Source: an uncultured Porphyromonadaceae bacterium
GTDB lineage: Bacteria > Bacteroidota > Bacteroidia > Bacteroidales > Muribaculaceae
Reading direction: 5' to 3'
DNA length: 64,000 bases
Assembly: GCA_937892215.1 (NCBI GenBank)
Contig: CALAVE010000027.1
Span: 1-64,000, forward strand
Shown here: piece by piece, positions 34,369-42,614 of the stretch
Layout of the letters: each line of letters starts with the position of its first letter
Position numbering within the stretch: position 1 is the stretch's first letter
The notes under the pieces: model-generated
Database searches by the model: none
What the model saw: only the letters and a program-made list of their open reading frames with translations
Told to the model about the DNA's origin: nothing
Made by a program: the position numbers and the translations under genes

Positions 34369-35001
34369 TCATAACTTGCCATAACTCTTACACCAGCGGC
34401 TAATGCCACAGTTAAGGCAATCGGGGCGTTGGGCCTTGCATACATACCGGCCGTGAAGCAGAATCCAGTGATGCGCATCCGCCCGCTTTTCGGCTGGGAT
34501 ATTCTTGGTGAGAGCCATCTCCACATCGAGGGGAGTCTTACCACTTGCAAGCCCAATGCGATTGCTCACCCTAAAGACATGCGTATCGACAGCGATAGCA
34601 CTCTTTCCAAAGGCTACGGCAAGCATGACGTTGGCCGTTTTGCGCCCCACCCCAGGCAAACGAGTGAGTTCATCCATTGTCTGAGGCACCTTGCCCCCAA
34701 ATTCATCCACCAGCATCGCCGAGAGTTGACACAGATGGCGGGCCTTGCTATTCGGATATGACACACTGCCCACATAACGCAACAGGTCGTCCTCAGTGGC
34801 CTTAGCCATTGCTTCAGGAGTGGGATAAGCCTCAAAGAGCGCGGGAGTGACCATGTTCACCCGTTTGTCGGTACACTGAGCAGAGAGAACCACGGCCACG
34901 AGCAACTGGAATTCACTGGAATAAGTCAGTTCGGTAGTCACCTGCGGCATAGCAGCCTCAAAGTAGCCCAGTACGGCCTCGTATCGCTCCTTGACGGTCA
35001 T
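34369..35001 (-). CDS. nth: Endonuclease III
   Basis: DNA glycosylase/AP lyase that removes oxidised pyrimidines. The helix-hairpin-helix LPGVGRKTA (115-123) contains the catalytic K121. D139 in AVDTHVFRVSNR is the second catalytic residue. The C-terminal 4Fe-4S cluster ligands C188, C195, C198 and C204 have the canonical 6-2-5 spacing. Length 210 is normal. It follows pheS by 23 bases. Confidence 0.97.
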   Translation of the reverse strand: MTVKERYEAVLGYFEAAMPQVTTELTYSSEFQLLVAVVLSAQCTDKRVNMVTPALFEAYPTPEAMAKATEDDLLRYVGSVSYPNSKARHLCQLSAMLVDEFGGKVPQTMDELTRLPGVGRKTANVMLAVAFGKSAIAVDTHVFRVSNRIGLASGKTPLDVEMALTKNIPAEKRADAHHWILLHGRYVCKAQRPDCLNCGISRWCKSYGKL

Positions 35002-35024
35002 TGCTTCGCCCTTTTATAGGCAGG

Positions 35025-36062
35025 TCAGAGACTTGCCTTGAATTCATCCAGGAAACGGACATCGTTTTCAGAGAACATGCGAAGGTCCTTCACCATATAT
35101 TTCAGGTTGGTGATGCGTTCCACTCCCAGCCCGAAAGCATATCCGCTATAGACCTTGCTATCTATACCGCAGGCCTCAAGAACATTGGGGTCAACCATGC
35201 CGCAGCCCAGAATCTCGACCCATCCGGTATTCTTACAGAAACTGCAACCCTTGCCGCCGCAGAGCATACACGAAACGTCCATTTCGGCACTTGGCTCGGT
35301 AAAGGGGAAGTAAGACGGGCGCAAACGAATCTTAGTGTCGGGCCCGAAGAGTTCTTTAGCGAAATAGAGCAGCACCTGCTTGAGATCGGCAAACGACACA
35401 TTCTTGTCGATGTACAAGCCTTCGATCTGGTGGAAGAAGCAGTGTGCACGTGCGGTGATAGCCTCGTTGCGATAAACACGTCCCGGACAAATGATGCGGA
35501 TGGGCGGCTGCGTGCGTTCCATGACACGAGTCTGCACAGAACTGGTGTGGCTACGCAGCACTATGTTGCGAGTCACGTCGTTAGGGTCAGTGCTGACAAA
35601 GAAAGTGTCTTGCATATCGCGAGCCGGATGGTCGGCGGCGAAGTTAAGCATGGTGAACACGTGCCGGTCGTCTTCCACCTCCGGCCCATCGGCGATGGTG
35701 AAGCCTTGACGTGCAAAAATGTCGATTATCTCCTTGCGTACCAGCGACAGCGGATGACGTGTACCAATCTCACCCGGTGAAGCCGGCCTGGTTATATCGA
35801 TTTTATTTGCGGTCTTCTCGCAGGCCTTGAAATTCTCCTTCAGAGCCGCCAGTTTCTCCGTAGCCAACGACTTGAGCTCATTCAGTTTCTGCCCCACCTC
35901 GCGTTTCTGGTCGGCAGGCACATCGCGGAACTCACCAAACAGAGCCGAAATCAGGCCCTTCTTGCTAAGATACTTTATTCTAAGCGCCTCCAGCGCCTCC
36001 TCGTTATTCGCTTTCAACTCAGCCACCTGAGCTTTCAGTTCCTCAATCTTGTCAAGTAACAT
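35025..36062 (-). CDS. pheS: Phenylalanine--tRNA ligase alpha subunit
   Basis: Catalytic subunit of the class II PheRS heterotetramer. The N-terminal coiled coil (LLDKIEELKAQVAELKANNE) precedes motif 2-type sequences (TARAHCFFHQIEGLYIDKNV) and motif 3 (GYAFGLGVERITNLKY). The frame opens at 36173, but the ATG at 36062 starts the conserved coiled coil and lies 81 bases after the -7 box at 36144-36151; with it the protein is 345 residues, as expected. pheT is not adjacent. Confidence 0.95.
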   Translation of the reverse strand: MLLDKIEELKAQVAELKANNEEALEALRIKYLSKKGLISALFGEFRDVPADQKREVGQKLNELKSLATEKLAALKENFKACEKTANKIDITRPASPGEIGTRHPLSLVRKEIIDIFARQGFTIADGPEVEDDRHVFTMLNFAADHPARDMQDTFFVSTDPNDVTRNIVLRSHTSSVQTRVMERTQPPIRIICPGRVYRNEAITARAHCFFHQIEGLYIDKNVSFADLKQVLLYFAKELFGPDTKIRLRPSYFPFTEPSAEMDVSCMLCGGKGCSFCKNTGWVEILGCGMVDPNVLEACGIDSKVYSGYAFGLGVERITNLKYMVKDLRMFSENDVRFLDEFKASL

Positions 36063-36143
36063 AATAGACTTTTTATAAGCTGTTTCTGAATCATTGCTCG
36101 GTGCAAGTATCAGAGATAAAACACCGACTTCACTTTTAACCCA

Positions 36144-36151
36144 CAAAATTA
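36144..36151 (-). promoter_or_regulatory. pheS promoter -7 box
   Basis: CAAAATTA on the plus strand reads TAATTTTG leftward. The 36152-36419 stretch beyond it holds nothing else that I can identify. Confidence 0.55.
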
Positions 36152-36419
36152 GCGATATTTTTCCATTCCACAAAATTCACAGAAGAATTGCCACAGCCGA
36201 AAATACAGGAATACGCATAGCGTTGGCCTTGGCACAGCTATTTCGCGCTTTAACCCGAATCGGTCATTAGGCCGACAGAAGGCGGTTTTAGAATGTCTAT
36301 TTATGCCATAACAGTTTTCTTTCGGCATCTTGCTTCAGAAATTGTCTCACCATAGCCCGCTATGCCTTCGACAATCTCTTCGCAACCTTCTCAAAATAAA
36401 ATCTGCTCTTGCATAAATC

Positions 36420-37322
36420 CTACTGACCGAATCGGGTTAAATGGTCAGAGTCACTCAGGTCGTTAAGGTCGTACTGTAAGAAATACTCGTCGCGCACCAC
36501 GCGCTGGCGTCCGCTGGCCCTTCCCCGGGCCTGCTTCTCAATGAATTCCTCACGCGACTTAACAGCATAGTGATTAATGCGGATAACGTCTTGCTGTGGT
36601 TCGCGGTCACGGAAATTTCTGGTAATAGGGTCGCCATGTGAATCGGCGGCAAAGCCCGAAATCTTAGCAGCTTCATGACACCCAATCATAGTATATACAC
36701 GGCGAGGGTTCACCACACTCTTAACATGGCGGTTGAGTACGTGCTCCGGCCGCGAGTGACAGGTGAAGCGCTGCATCACCGGCTCGCGAGAGTTGCGAGT
36801 GAGACCGCCACTTCCATAAATAAGCCAGTTAATCTCCACAGCGGCAAACTGTTCAAATCTCTTAAGAAATTCGGTAATGGTACGGTCTTTTATGGGGACG
36901 ATGAACTCATCCAGGTCGATAAACGCTATCCAGCGTGAGGAGAAGCGATAGTTTTCCAGGCAATCATCGTAGGCTGCCAGTTGTTTTCTATATCCGGGCC
37001 AGTACCTGTAAGTAACGATACCCTGCTCAACGTAGGGCTGAAGAACGGATTTGGTCTCGTCGGTGCTTTCATTGTCGTAGATGTAGAACATCTCCACACC
37101 GAGGCTGCGATGCCACTCAATCCATTCCCGGAAATACGGCCCCTCGTTTTTGGCGATGGCACAAACCGCAAGATAATGCTCAGGTGCGTCGTGCTCCACT
37201 TTTAGCGTCTTTCTCAGTTTCGCTGCATTAAACACGCCATATCGTAACACCCCCCTCATCCGGTTTCGAGTCATCTTGTGAGGGATAACACCTGCTATGA
37301 TTTCCGCCAAGGCTTTATACAT
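36420..37322 (-). CDS. Glycosyltransferase (GT92/DUF23-like)
   Basis: A 300-residue GT-A glycosyltransferase. The nucleotide-sugar site shows CAIAKNEGPYFREWIEWHRS, then YIYDNESTDET and the DxD-like FIDLDEFIVP, the pattern of GT92/DUF23 enzymes. No membrane helix is evident, so it is probably cytoplasmic. It is the last gene of an operon with an acyltransferase and a Stealth protein, with only 3 bases separating it from the Stealth gene. The product is probably a cell-surface glycan. Confidence 0.82.
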   Translation of the reverse strand: MYKALAEIIAGVIPHKMTRNRMRGVLRYGVFNAAKLRKTLKVEHDAPEHYLAVCAIAKNEGPYFREWIEWHRSLGVEMFYIYDNESTDETKSVLQPYVEQGIVTYRYWPGYRKQLAAYDDCLENYRFSSRWIAFIDLDEFIVPIKDRTITEFLKRFEQFAAVEINWLIYGSGGLTRNSREPVMQRFTCHSRPEHVLNRHVKSVVNPRRVYTMIGCHEAAKISGFAADSHGDPITRNFRDREPQQDVIRINHYAVKSREEFIEKQARGRASGRQRVVRDEYFLQYDLNDLSDSDHLTRFGQ

Positions 37323-37325
37323 GAC

Positions 37326-38336
37326 TTAAATCTCAAAACTTGACTTATCGGGCAAAATAGTCTGGAACGCACGCCTGATGTTTTCCATAACACCGTCGTA
37401 ATTCCGTATCTTTACATGGTCGTTGAGGCAGATAAGCGTATAAGACTGGTCTTTTATTGCCTTCACCGCCTTCTTGGAACGGACCATAAGGGGGAACATT
37501 TTTGTGTCGGAATAAGTGTTGTAAGGCTCAAAGTTTCCGTTGCAAATCTGCCACGTACGGAACAATTCCGGAGTATAGTCATTAGGGGCACGAAACCTGT
37601 TGGCCGACGTTTCAGTAAGTTCATCTCCCACAGCGGCCCATACTTCATCGAAAGTAGATTTCAGGTAAGGTTGCGCATTGTGAGGCACACGTAGTGTGAT
37701 GAACTTATCATAATATCTGAGGATATAATTCCACCGCATTTTAGCGCCATAACACGGGTGGAACCACTTGTGGCGCCAGCGAGCCATCACCTCTTTCTTG
37801 CTGAAATGCCGATTAATGAGGCGCACGTTGTTTTTTATGGTAACATACCACCGCGACCATGAGGGATTATAGTCGAACACAGCGATGTCGCACGGGAGAC
37901 CATTCTTGAAAAACCGTTCACGAGCCACAGGCCGCAGGATATAGAAATCATCGTTAAAATAGACAAAATGCTCGGCCAGTCCCGGTATCTTGTGCAGATA
38001 CCGCTCAATCACCACCGAATTATATGTGGGTAAAAATTCACCCGGGATAATATCCTCGTGATTCACCAGATTAATCTTGGGATTATCGGTATTGAGCCAC
38101 TCAGGTTTCTGGCCACAGGTGACGAAATGGATTTTTCTCACCCACGGAGCAAACTTTTCAATGCCACGGAACCAGTAGCGGAGCAAACCATTGTCGCGGA
38201 ACCGGTCCTTAGTGAAACCGTACTCACCACCTTTAGCCGCCGCGAATTGCATGAACTCGGCTTGCCACTTAGGGTCGTTCATATCAACCCAAGTAACCAC
38301 TATATCTATTTCAAAGTCTTTATCGTTCTTATGCAT
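37326..38336 (-). CDS. Stealth-family capsular polysaccharide phosphotransferase
   Basis: Transfers hexose-1-phosphate to build phosphodiester-linked glycans. All four Stealth regions are visible: CR1 IDIVVTWVD near the N-terminus, CR2 around LPTYNSVVIERYLHKIPGLA and FVYFNDDFYI, CR3 PHNAQPYLKSTFDEVW, and CR4 LICLNDH near the C-terminus. Length 336 is standard. Between the lpxL-like gene (6 bases) and the GT92-like gene (3 bases). Confidence 0.88.
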   Translation of the reverse strand: MHKNDKDFEIDIVVTWVDMNDPKWQAEFMQFAAAKGGEYGFTKDRFRDNGLLRYWFRGIEKFAPWVRKIHFVTCGQKPEWLNTDNPKINLVNHEDIIPGEFLPTYNSVVIERYLHKIPGLAEHFVYFNDDFYILRPVARERFFKNGLPCDIAVFDYNPSWSRWYVTIKNNVRLINRHFSKKEVMARWRHKWFHPCYGAKMRWNYILRYYDKFITLRVPHNAQPYLKSTFDEVWAAVGDELTETSANRFRAPNDYTPELFRTWQICNGNFEPYNTYSDTKMFPLMVRSKKAVKAIKDQSYTLICLNDHVKIRNYDGVMENIRRAFQTILPDKSSFEI

Positions 38337-38342
38337 AAAACT

Positions 38343-39305
38343 CTATTGCAGTTCGGCTTCTTGCCGGTCGTTTTTATTCTTTGCGTACTTGAATCTCTTG
38401 TGCGACCACAGGTAGCACTCCGGTTGCCGCTGAATCTCGCTTTCGAGCCTCTCGAAAAAGATGCTGGTGAGTTCATAATCGGGTAAAGAAGCAGGATTGG
38501 GGTGCAGAACAGACAGATTGCACTCATAATAGCCACGCTTAACCCTTTTCACACCCAAGAAAACGGCCTCAAGCCCAAAATGTTTCGTCACCTTCTCACT
38601 TCCCGTGAGCACAGGCACCTCGTGATTGAGGAAGTGCAGGTAATGTTTCAGTCCATTCTTAGCCGGAGACTGGTCGGCAATCAGCCCCAGTATCCGCGGT
38701 GTGCCACTATCTTTCAACTCGGCCACGAAACGAACCGTCTTAGTCATCTCCACACACGCGTTACCCATGCGACGGCGTATTTTAAGCATAATTCTGTCAA
38801 CGGGCTTATTGCGCAGCGGATGATAGACCTGAGCGACAGTTTCGTTTTCATCGAACCATAACCCACTGGAAGAAATCCATTCCCAGTTTCCGTAATGGCC
38901 CAAAAACACCGAGACCGATTCCCCCCCGGCAAGCATTTCGCGCAACAAGTCCATATTGACAAAGTTCATGCGCTTCTTCATTTCAGCGGGAGAGATAGAA
39001 AGCAACTTGCAACTCTCCAGCACCACATCAATAAAGAAGTGATAGAAACGCTTTTCTATCCGCAGTATTTCCTCGTCGGTCTTTGCAGGGAAAGACTCCT
39101 TTAGATTACGACGAACCACCTTTCTGCGATAGCGGACCAGGTAATAAAGCGGGAGGAACAACGCGTCGGACAGCAAGTAAAGCAAAGAGAAAGGTAACAG
39201 TGAGAGAAATTTAACTACCGAATACACGGCTCCGTACTGGACCGAGTCTATTACTCGCCATGACTCAGACGTGTGTCCACTTTTATTATTCTCGATACCT
39301 CGCAT
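38343..39305 (-). CDS. Lipid A acyltransferase family protein (LpxL/HtrB-like)
   Basis: Membrane-bound acyltransferase predicted to add a secondary acyl chain to lipid A. An N-terminal hydrophobic stretch (FLSLLPFSLLYLLSDALFLP) is followed by the RYRRKVVRRNLKESFP motif and the catalytic H-x4-E in LGHYGNWEW. The frame opens at 39341, but a -7 box (39339-39346) covers that ATG, so the in-frame ATG at 39305 is the likely start, giving 320 residues. First gene of the acyltransferase-Stealth-GT operon. Confidence 0.88.
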   Translation of the reverse strand: MRGIENNKSGHTSESWRVIDSVQYGAVYSVVKFLSLLPFSLLYLLSDALFLPLYYLVRYRRKVVRRNLKESFPAKTDEEILRIEKRFYHFFIDVVLESCKLLSISPAEMKKRMNFVNMDLLREMLAGGESVSVFLGHYGNWEWISSSGLWFDENETVAQVYHPLRNKPVDRIMLKIRRRMGNACVEMTKTVRFVAELKDSGTPRILGLIADQSPAKNGLKHYLHFLNHEVPVLTGSEKVTKHFGLEAVFLGVKRVKRGYYECNLSVLHPNPASLPDYELTSIFFERLESEIQRQPECYLWSHKRFKYAKNKNDRQEAELQ

Positions 39306-39338
39306 CAGATGTTCATTGTCTCTACGCCTAACGTTATG

Positions 39339-39346
39339 CAAATGTA
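39339..39346 (-). promoter_or_regulatory. Promoter -7 box of the lpxL-Stealth-GT92 operon
   Basis: CAAATGTA on the plus strand reads TACATTTG leftward. It overlaps the first in-frame ATG of the acyltransferase ORF, so translation must begin further in. Confidence 0.55.
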
Positions 39347-39424
39347 CTACTTTTCCGCAATAAATAAAACTTATAGCCTAAAAACTTGGGATTATTCAAG
39401 CCGGGCACGAACGATGCAGCATCG

Positions 39425-40315
39425 CTAATTCCCACGGAGACTACTGCGAAGCAGATTCATGAACTGGTAGTTTTTCAGCCCCCAGCGGGGGAAGATAAGA
39501 AGGCTATCGGGCGACTGAGAAACAAAGCGCTCCACGGCAATATCGGGGCGTAATCGGCGCAGTACCTGAGCGCACACCTGAGCATACTCTTCGACAGACC
39601 ACCGCATAATGACGGCTTCACCAGCCTGTAACTGGCGTGCCAGCCGCGTGCCGCGAATTACCTGCAACTGGTGAAACTTGACCGTGCTTAGCGGCAAGGC
39701 GTTAATTGCATCAACGGTGTGCATCATGTCGTCGATGCCCTCGCCGGGCAGTCCCAATATGAAATGAGCGCCGCACTCAATTCCCGCAGTCGCCGTGCGG
39801 TTCACTGCATCCACAGTATCGCCCCACGTGTGACACCGGTTAATCAATGCGAGGGTACGGTCGCAAGCAGTCTCAGCGCCATATTCAACCATAACCCACG
39901 CACGGCGCTTAAGGTGGGCAAGACTCCGCAAGAGAGCATCGGGCATGCAGTCGGGGCGAGTGGCAATCACCAGTCCCACCACATCGGGCACGTCCAAAGC
40001 CTCGTTATAGAGTTCCAACAGATGCTGCTCATCATCGTAAGTATTAGTATAAGCCTGGAAATACGCAAGATAGCGCATATCCTTGTACTTACGTCCAAAG
40101 AAGCGCTTGCCTTGCTCCAGTTGCTCAGTCACACTCTGACGAGGGCTACAATAGTCGGGGTTAAACGACTGATTATTACAATAAGTGCATCCCCCCCCCC
40201 CCTTACTTCCGTCACGGTTAGGGCATGAGAAACCGGCATTCACAGATATTTTCTGCACTTTGAAGGAGAAATGCTCACTCAGAAACGTGCCGTAATCACG
40301 CCATTCCATTGTCAC
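39425..40315 (-). CDS. TIGR01212 family radical SAM protein (YhcC-like) with a G12 tract
   Basis: Radical SAM enzyme of unknown reaction. The 4Fe-4S ligands are C31, C43 and C46 (CPNRDG...GGCTYCNNQ), the C-x11-C-x2-C layout of this family, followed by an oligopeptide TIM-barrel (HFILGLPGEGIDDMMHT). Between C31 and C43 the DNA has 12 consecutive G (C at 40191-40202 on the plus strand) encoding the end of K38 and G39-G42. A change of one base would shift the frame and remove C43 and C46. It follows aroC by 17 bases. Length 296 is slightly short but normal. Confidence 0.9.
   Translation of the reverse strand: MTMEWRDYGTFLSEHFSFKVQKISVNAGFSCPNRDGSKGGGGCTYCNNQSFNPDYCSPRQSVTEQLEQGKRFFGRKYKDMRYLAYFQAYTNTYDDEQHLLELYNEALDVPDVVGLVIATRPDCMPDALLRSLAHLKRRAWVMVEYGAETACDRTLALINRCHTWGDTVDAVNRTATAGIECGAHFILGLPGEGIDDMMHTVDAINALPLSTVKFHQLQVIRGTRLARQLQAGEAVIMRWSVEEYAQVCAQVLRRLRPDIAVERFVSQSPDSLLIFPRWGLKNYQFMNLLRSSLRGN
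40191..40202 (-). repeat. G12 homopolymer inside the radical SAM gene
   Basis: Twelve C on the plus strand, hence twelve G in the coding strand, at codons 38-42. The present length keeps the frame open. Homopolymers this long are slippage-prone in replication and in sequencing. Confidence 0.9.
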
Positions 40316-40332
40316 ACCTCAAGTTAGAGACA

Positions 40333-41400
40333 TTAAAAGCCAGCCTCGAGCATAGCGTCGAGAACAGTTAACGCAGCCATAGCCTCAACCACGGGGACAG
40401 CACGCGGGACAGCGCACACATCGTGACGACCACGAGCAACAAGCGTGGTCTCGTTGCCGTCCAGATCCACAGTTTTAACCTCACGCATAAGCGTGGCTAT
40501 GGGCTTGAAAGCCACTCTCATCACGATATCCTCACCATTAGAGATACCACCCTGAATGCCACCGGAATAGTTAGTGAGAGTTCTCACCTTGCCATCGCGC
40601 ATCACAAACTCATCAACCACTTCACTGCCACGACGGTTTGCAAAGTCAAAGCCCAGCCCGTAATCAAAGCCTTTCGCAGCCGGAATGCTCATCATGGCCG
40701 AAGCAAGGCACGCCTGCAACTTGCCGAACACAGGTTCGCCCACACCTGCGGGCAGTCCCGAGACGACACAAGAGACGATACCACCGAGAGTGTCGTGCTG
40801 CATACGGGCTGAGGCAAGTGCTTCAGTCATAGGAGCCACCAGCGCCGAGTCGGGGCAACGGACATCGTTATCATAGACAGCGGTCAAATCCAGTTCGGCA
40901 TAAGAACGCTCCAGCCTAACATCTCCAATTTGAGACGTATAGGCCGAAACAGTTACACCTTTCTGTTCAAGCAGTTGGCCGGCAAGCGCTCCTGCCACCA
41001 CACGCGCCACCGTTTCTCGCGCCGACGCACGGCCGCCACCACGGTGATCACGGATGCCGAATTTAGCCTGATAAGTGTAGTCGGCATGTGAGGGGCGGAA
41101 CACCTGACGCAACTCATCGTAGTCGGCGCTACGCTGGTCGGCATTGCGAACGATGAAACCAATGGGAGTGCCAAGCGTAACACCATCCATAATACCCGAA
41201 AGAAATTCCACGTCGTCGCTCTCGCGGCGCTGAGTAGTCAAGGCCGACTGCCCCGGGCGACGACGTGCCACCTGCTCACGAAGCCGCTCCATGCTGATTT
41301 TCACACGGGCAGGAAAGCCATCGAGCACACCACCTATTGCCACGCCATGTGATTCACCGAATGTGGTGAGCCTCAATATATTGCCTATTTCGTTTTTCAT
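40333..41400 (-). CDS. aroC: Chorismate synthase
   Basis: Last step of the shikimate pathway: EPSP to chorismate using reduced FMN. Family signatures are GESHGVAIGGVLDGFPA near the N-terminus, RRPGQSALTTQRRESDDVEF, and RGGGRASARETVARV for FMN and substrate binding, followed by FKPIATL near the C-terminus. Length 355 is normal. Its ATG overlaps the stop of the YbaK gene by 4 bases, indicating translational coupling. Confidence 0.97.
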   Translation of the reverse strand: MKNEIGNILRLTTFGESHGVAIGGVLDGFPARVKISMERLREQVARRRPGQSALTTQRRESDDVEFLSGIMDGVTLGTPIGFIVRNADQRSADYDELRQVFRPSHADYTYQAKFGIRDHRGGGRASARETVARVVAGALAGQLLEQKGVTVSAYTSQIGDVRLERSYAELDLTAVYDNDVRCPDSALVAPMTEALASARMQHDTLGGIVSCVVSGLPAGVGEPVFGKLQACLASAMMSIPAAKGFDYGLGFDFANRRGSEVVDEFVMRDGKVRTLTNYSGGIQGGISNGEDIVMRVAFKPIATLMREVKTVDLDGNETTLVARGRHDVCAVPRAVPVVEAMAALTVLDAMLEAGF

Positions 41401-41894
41401 AATTCTTGATTTTTATCAGTTATCAAATCACAAACCTCCGCACCAACGAACCCTATCAAGTCCTGCGGATTAACCTTGAACTGCAGACCACGCATGCCAG
41501 CACTGACATATATTACCGGAAAATCCAGGCAGGAACTGTGGAAGTAAGTGGGGAACGACTTTTTCATGCCCACAGGCGAGCAACCACCCCGGATATAGCC
41601 CGTGGTGGGAAGCAACTCCTTCATGTGAATCAAGTCCACTTTCTTGTTACCACTCACCCGAGCCGCTTTTTTAAGATCCACTTCCTCGCCCCCCGGGATA
41701 ACACAAACAAAGTGCCCCGACTTTTCGCCATGCAGCACCAACGTCTTGAACACCTGACGTATATCTTCGCCGATGGTTTGGGCCAAATGTTCGGCCCCGA
41801 GGTCATTCTCATCGACCTCGTAAGGAATCAGTTCATAAGCCACGCCAGCCTTGTCGAGCAAGCGCGCGGCATTGGTTTTAGCCACTTTTTTCAT
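41397..41894 (-). CDS. Cys-tRNA(Pro)/aminoacyl-tRNA deacylase (YbaK/EbsC)
   Basis: Hydrolyses mischarged aminoacyl-tRNA, typically Cys-tRNA-Pro. The YbaK fold shows TLVLHGEKSGHFVCVIPGGEEVDLKKAA, RVSGNKKVDLIHM, and GYIRGGCSPVGMKKSFPTY with the conserved Lys and Gly-Gly-x-Ser/Pro loop. Length 165 is typical. First gene of the ybaK-aroC-radical SAM operon, with a -7 box at 41915-41922. Confidence 0.92.
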   Translation of the reverse strand: MKKVAKTNAARLLDKAGVAYELIPYEVDENDLGAEHLAQTIGEDIRQVFKTLVLHGEKSGHFVCVIPGGEEVDLKKAARVSGNKKVDLIHMKELLPTTGYIRGGCSPVGMKKSFPTYFHSSCLDFPVIYVSAGMRGLQFKVNPQDLIGFVGAEVCDLITDKNQEL

Positions 41895-41914
41895 TAAAAA
41901 ATACTAATTTACAG

Positions 41915-41942
41915 CAAAATTAATGCGAAATTATTACTTTTG
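41915..41942. promoter_or_regulatory. Divergent -7 boxes between ybaK and the thioredoxin-like gene
   Basis: Leftward: CAAAATTA at 41915-41922 for ybaK. Rightward: TACTTTTG at 41935-41942 for the gene at 41970. Only 12 bases separate the two boxes. Confidence 0.6.
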
Positions 41943-41969
41943 CAACATTGAATCATCAGTTTTAGCACA

Positions 41970-42614
41970 ATGACACGCCTTCTGCTCATATTATCGACAA
42001 TATTTCTCGCGTTCACAGCCGGCGCAAAAGACAGTGAACTCAGTTACATTCAGCGACTGGGCGACCCACTTGACACCATGCACAACGAAAGGCTATACCT
42101 GAGCGCCATAGAGCAAGCCCTGACGCACGACAATATACCGAAAGGCGAAAAAATGAGGCTGGAAATTATGGCGCAAAGCGCACGCAAGAACGCAGAGGGC
42201 ACACCGGCAGCTGACATAACATTCATCACACCCGACAACGCAGAGCACCACCTCACAGACTACCGTGGACGGCTGACGCTGATTTTTTTCAACGACCCAG
42301 ACTGCGAGTCGTGCTCACTGGTGAAGAAGCGAATTGCCGACTCTGCGGAACTGAGCACACTGGTTAGGGATAAAAAACTTATCATTGTGGGTATCTATCC
42401 ATTTGATGACGAAGAACTGTGGCGCGAGACAGAATATCCAACGCACATCGTCAACGGATGGGACAAAAACCATGAAATAGATGGCAACGAGACCTACGAA
42501 TTGCCGCATTTTCCCATATTTTACCTGCTTTCTCCTGACGGGATAGTAATTACAAAGAACGAGCCAAGCCTGCGACGCATCATCAGCCGGATAGCGGCCA
42601 TCACAGCAGAGTGA
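41970..42614 (+). CDS. Exported thioredoxin-like protein
   Basis: A 214-residue periplasmic protein with a signal peptide (ending FTAGAKD). The thioredoxin-like domain shows ITFITPDNAEHHLTDYRGR and LIFFNDPDCESC, where the CxxC is C-E-S-C, then a C-terminal FPIFYLLSPDGIVITKNE. It resembles the TlpA/DUF5106 thioredoxin group of Bacteroidota. A role in disulfide chemistry is plausible but not shown. Its last 14 bases overlap the end of tilS on the other strand. Confidence 0.75.
   Translation: MTRLLLILSTIFLAFTAGAKDSELSYIQRLGDPLDTMHNERLYLSAIEQALTHDNIPKGEKMRLEIMAQSARKNAEGTPAADITFITPDNAEHHLTDYRGRLTLIFFNDPDCESCSLVKKRIADSAELSTLVRDKKLIIVGIYPFDDEELWRETEYPTHIVNGWDKNHEIDGNETYELPHFPIFYLLSPDGIVITKNEPSLRRIISRIAAITAE

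Noticed and set aside
36063..36173. 37-residue N-terminal extension of PheS
   Set aside because: It overlaps the -7 box at 36144-36151 and precedes the conserved coiled-coil start; the ATG at 36062 gives the normal length.
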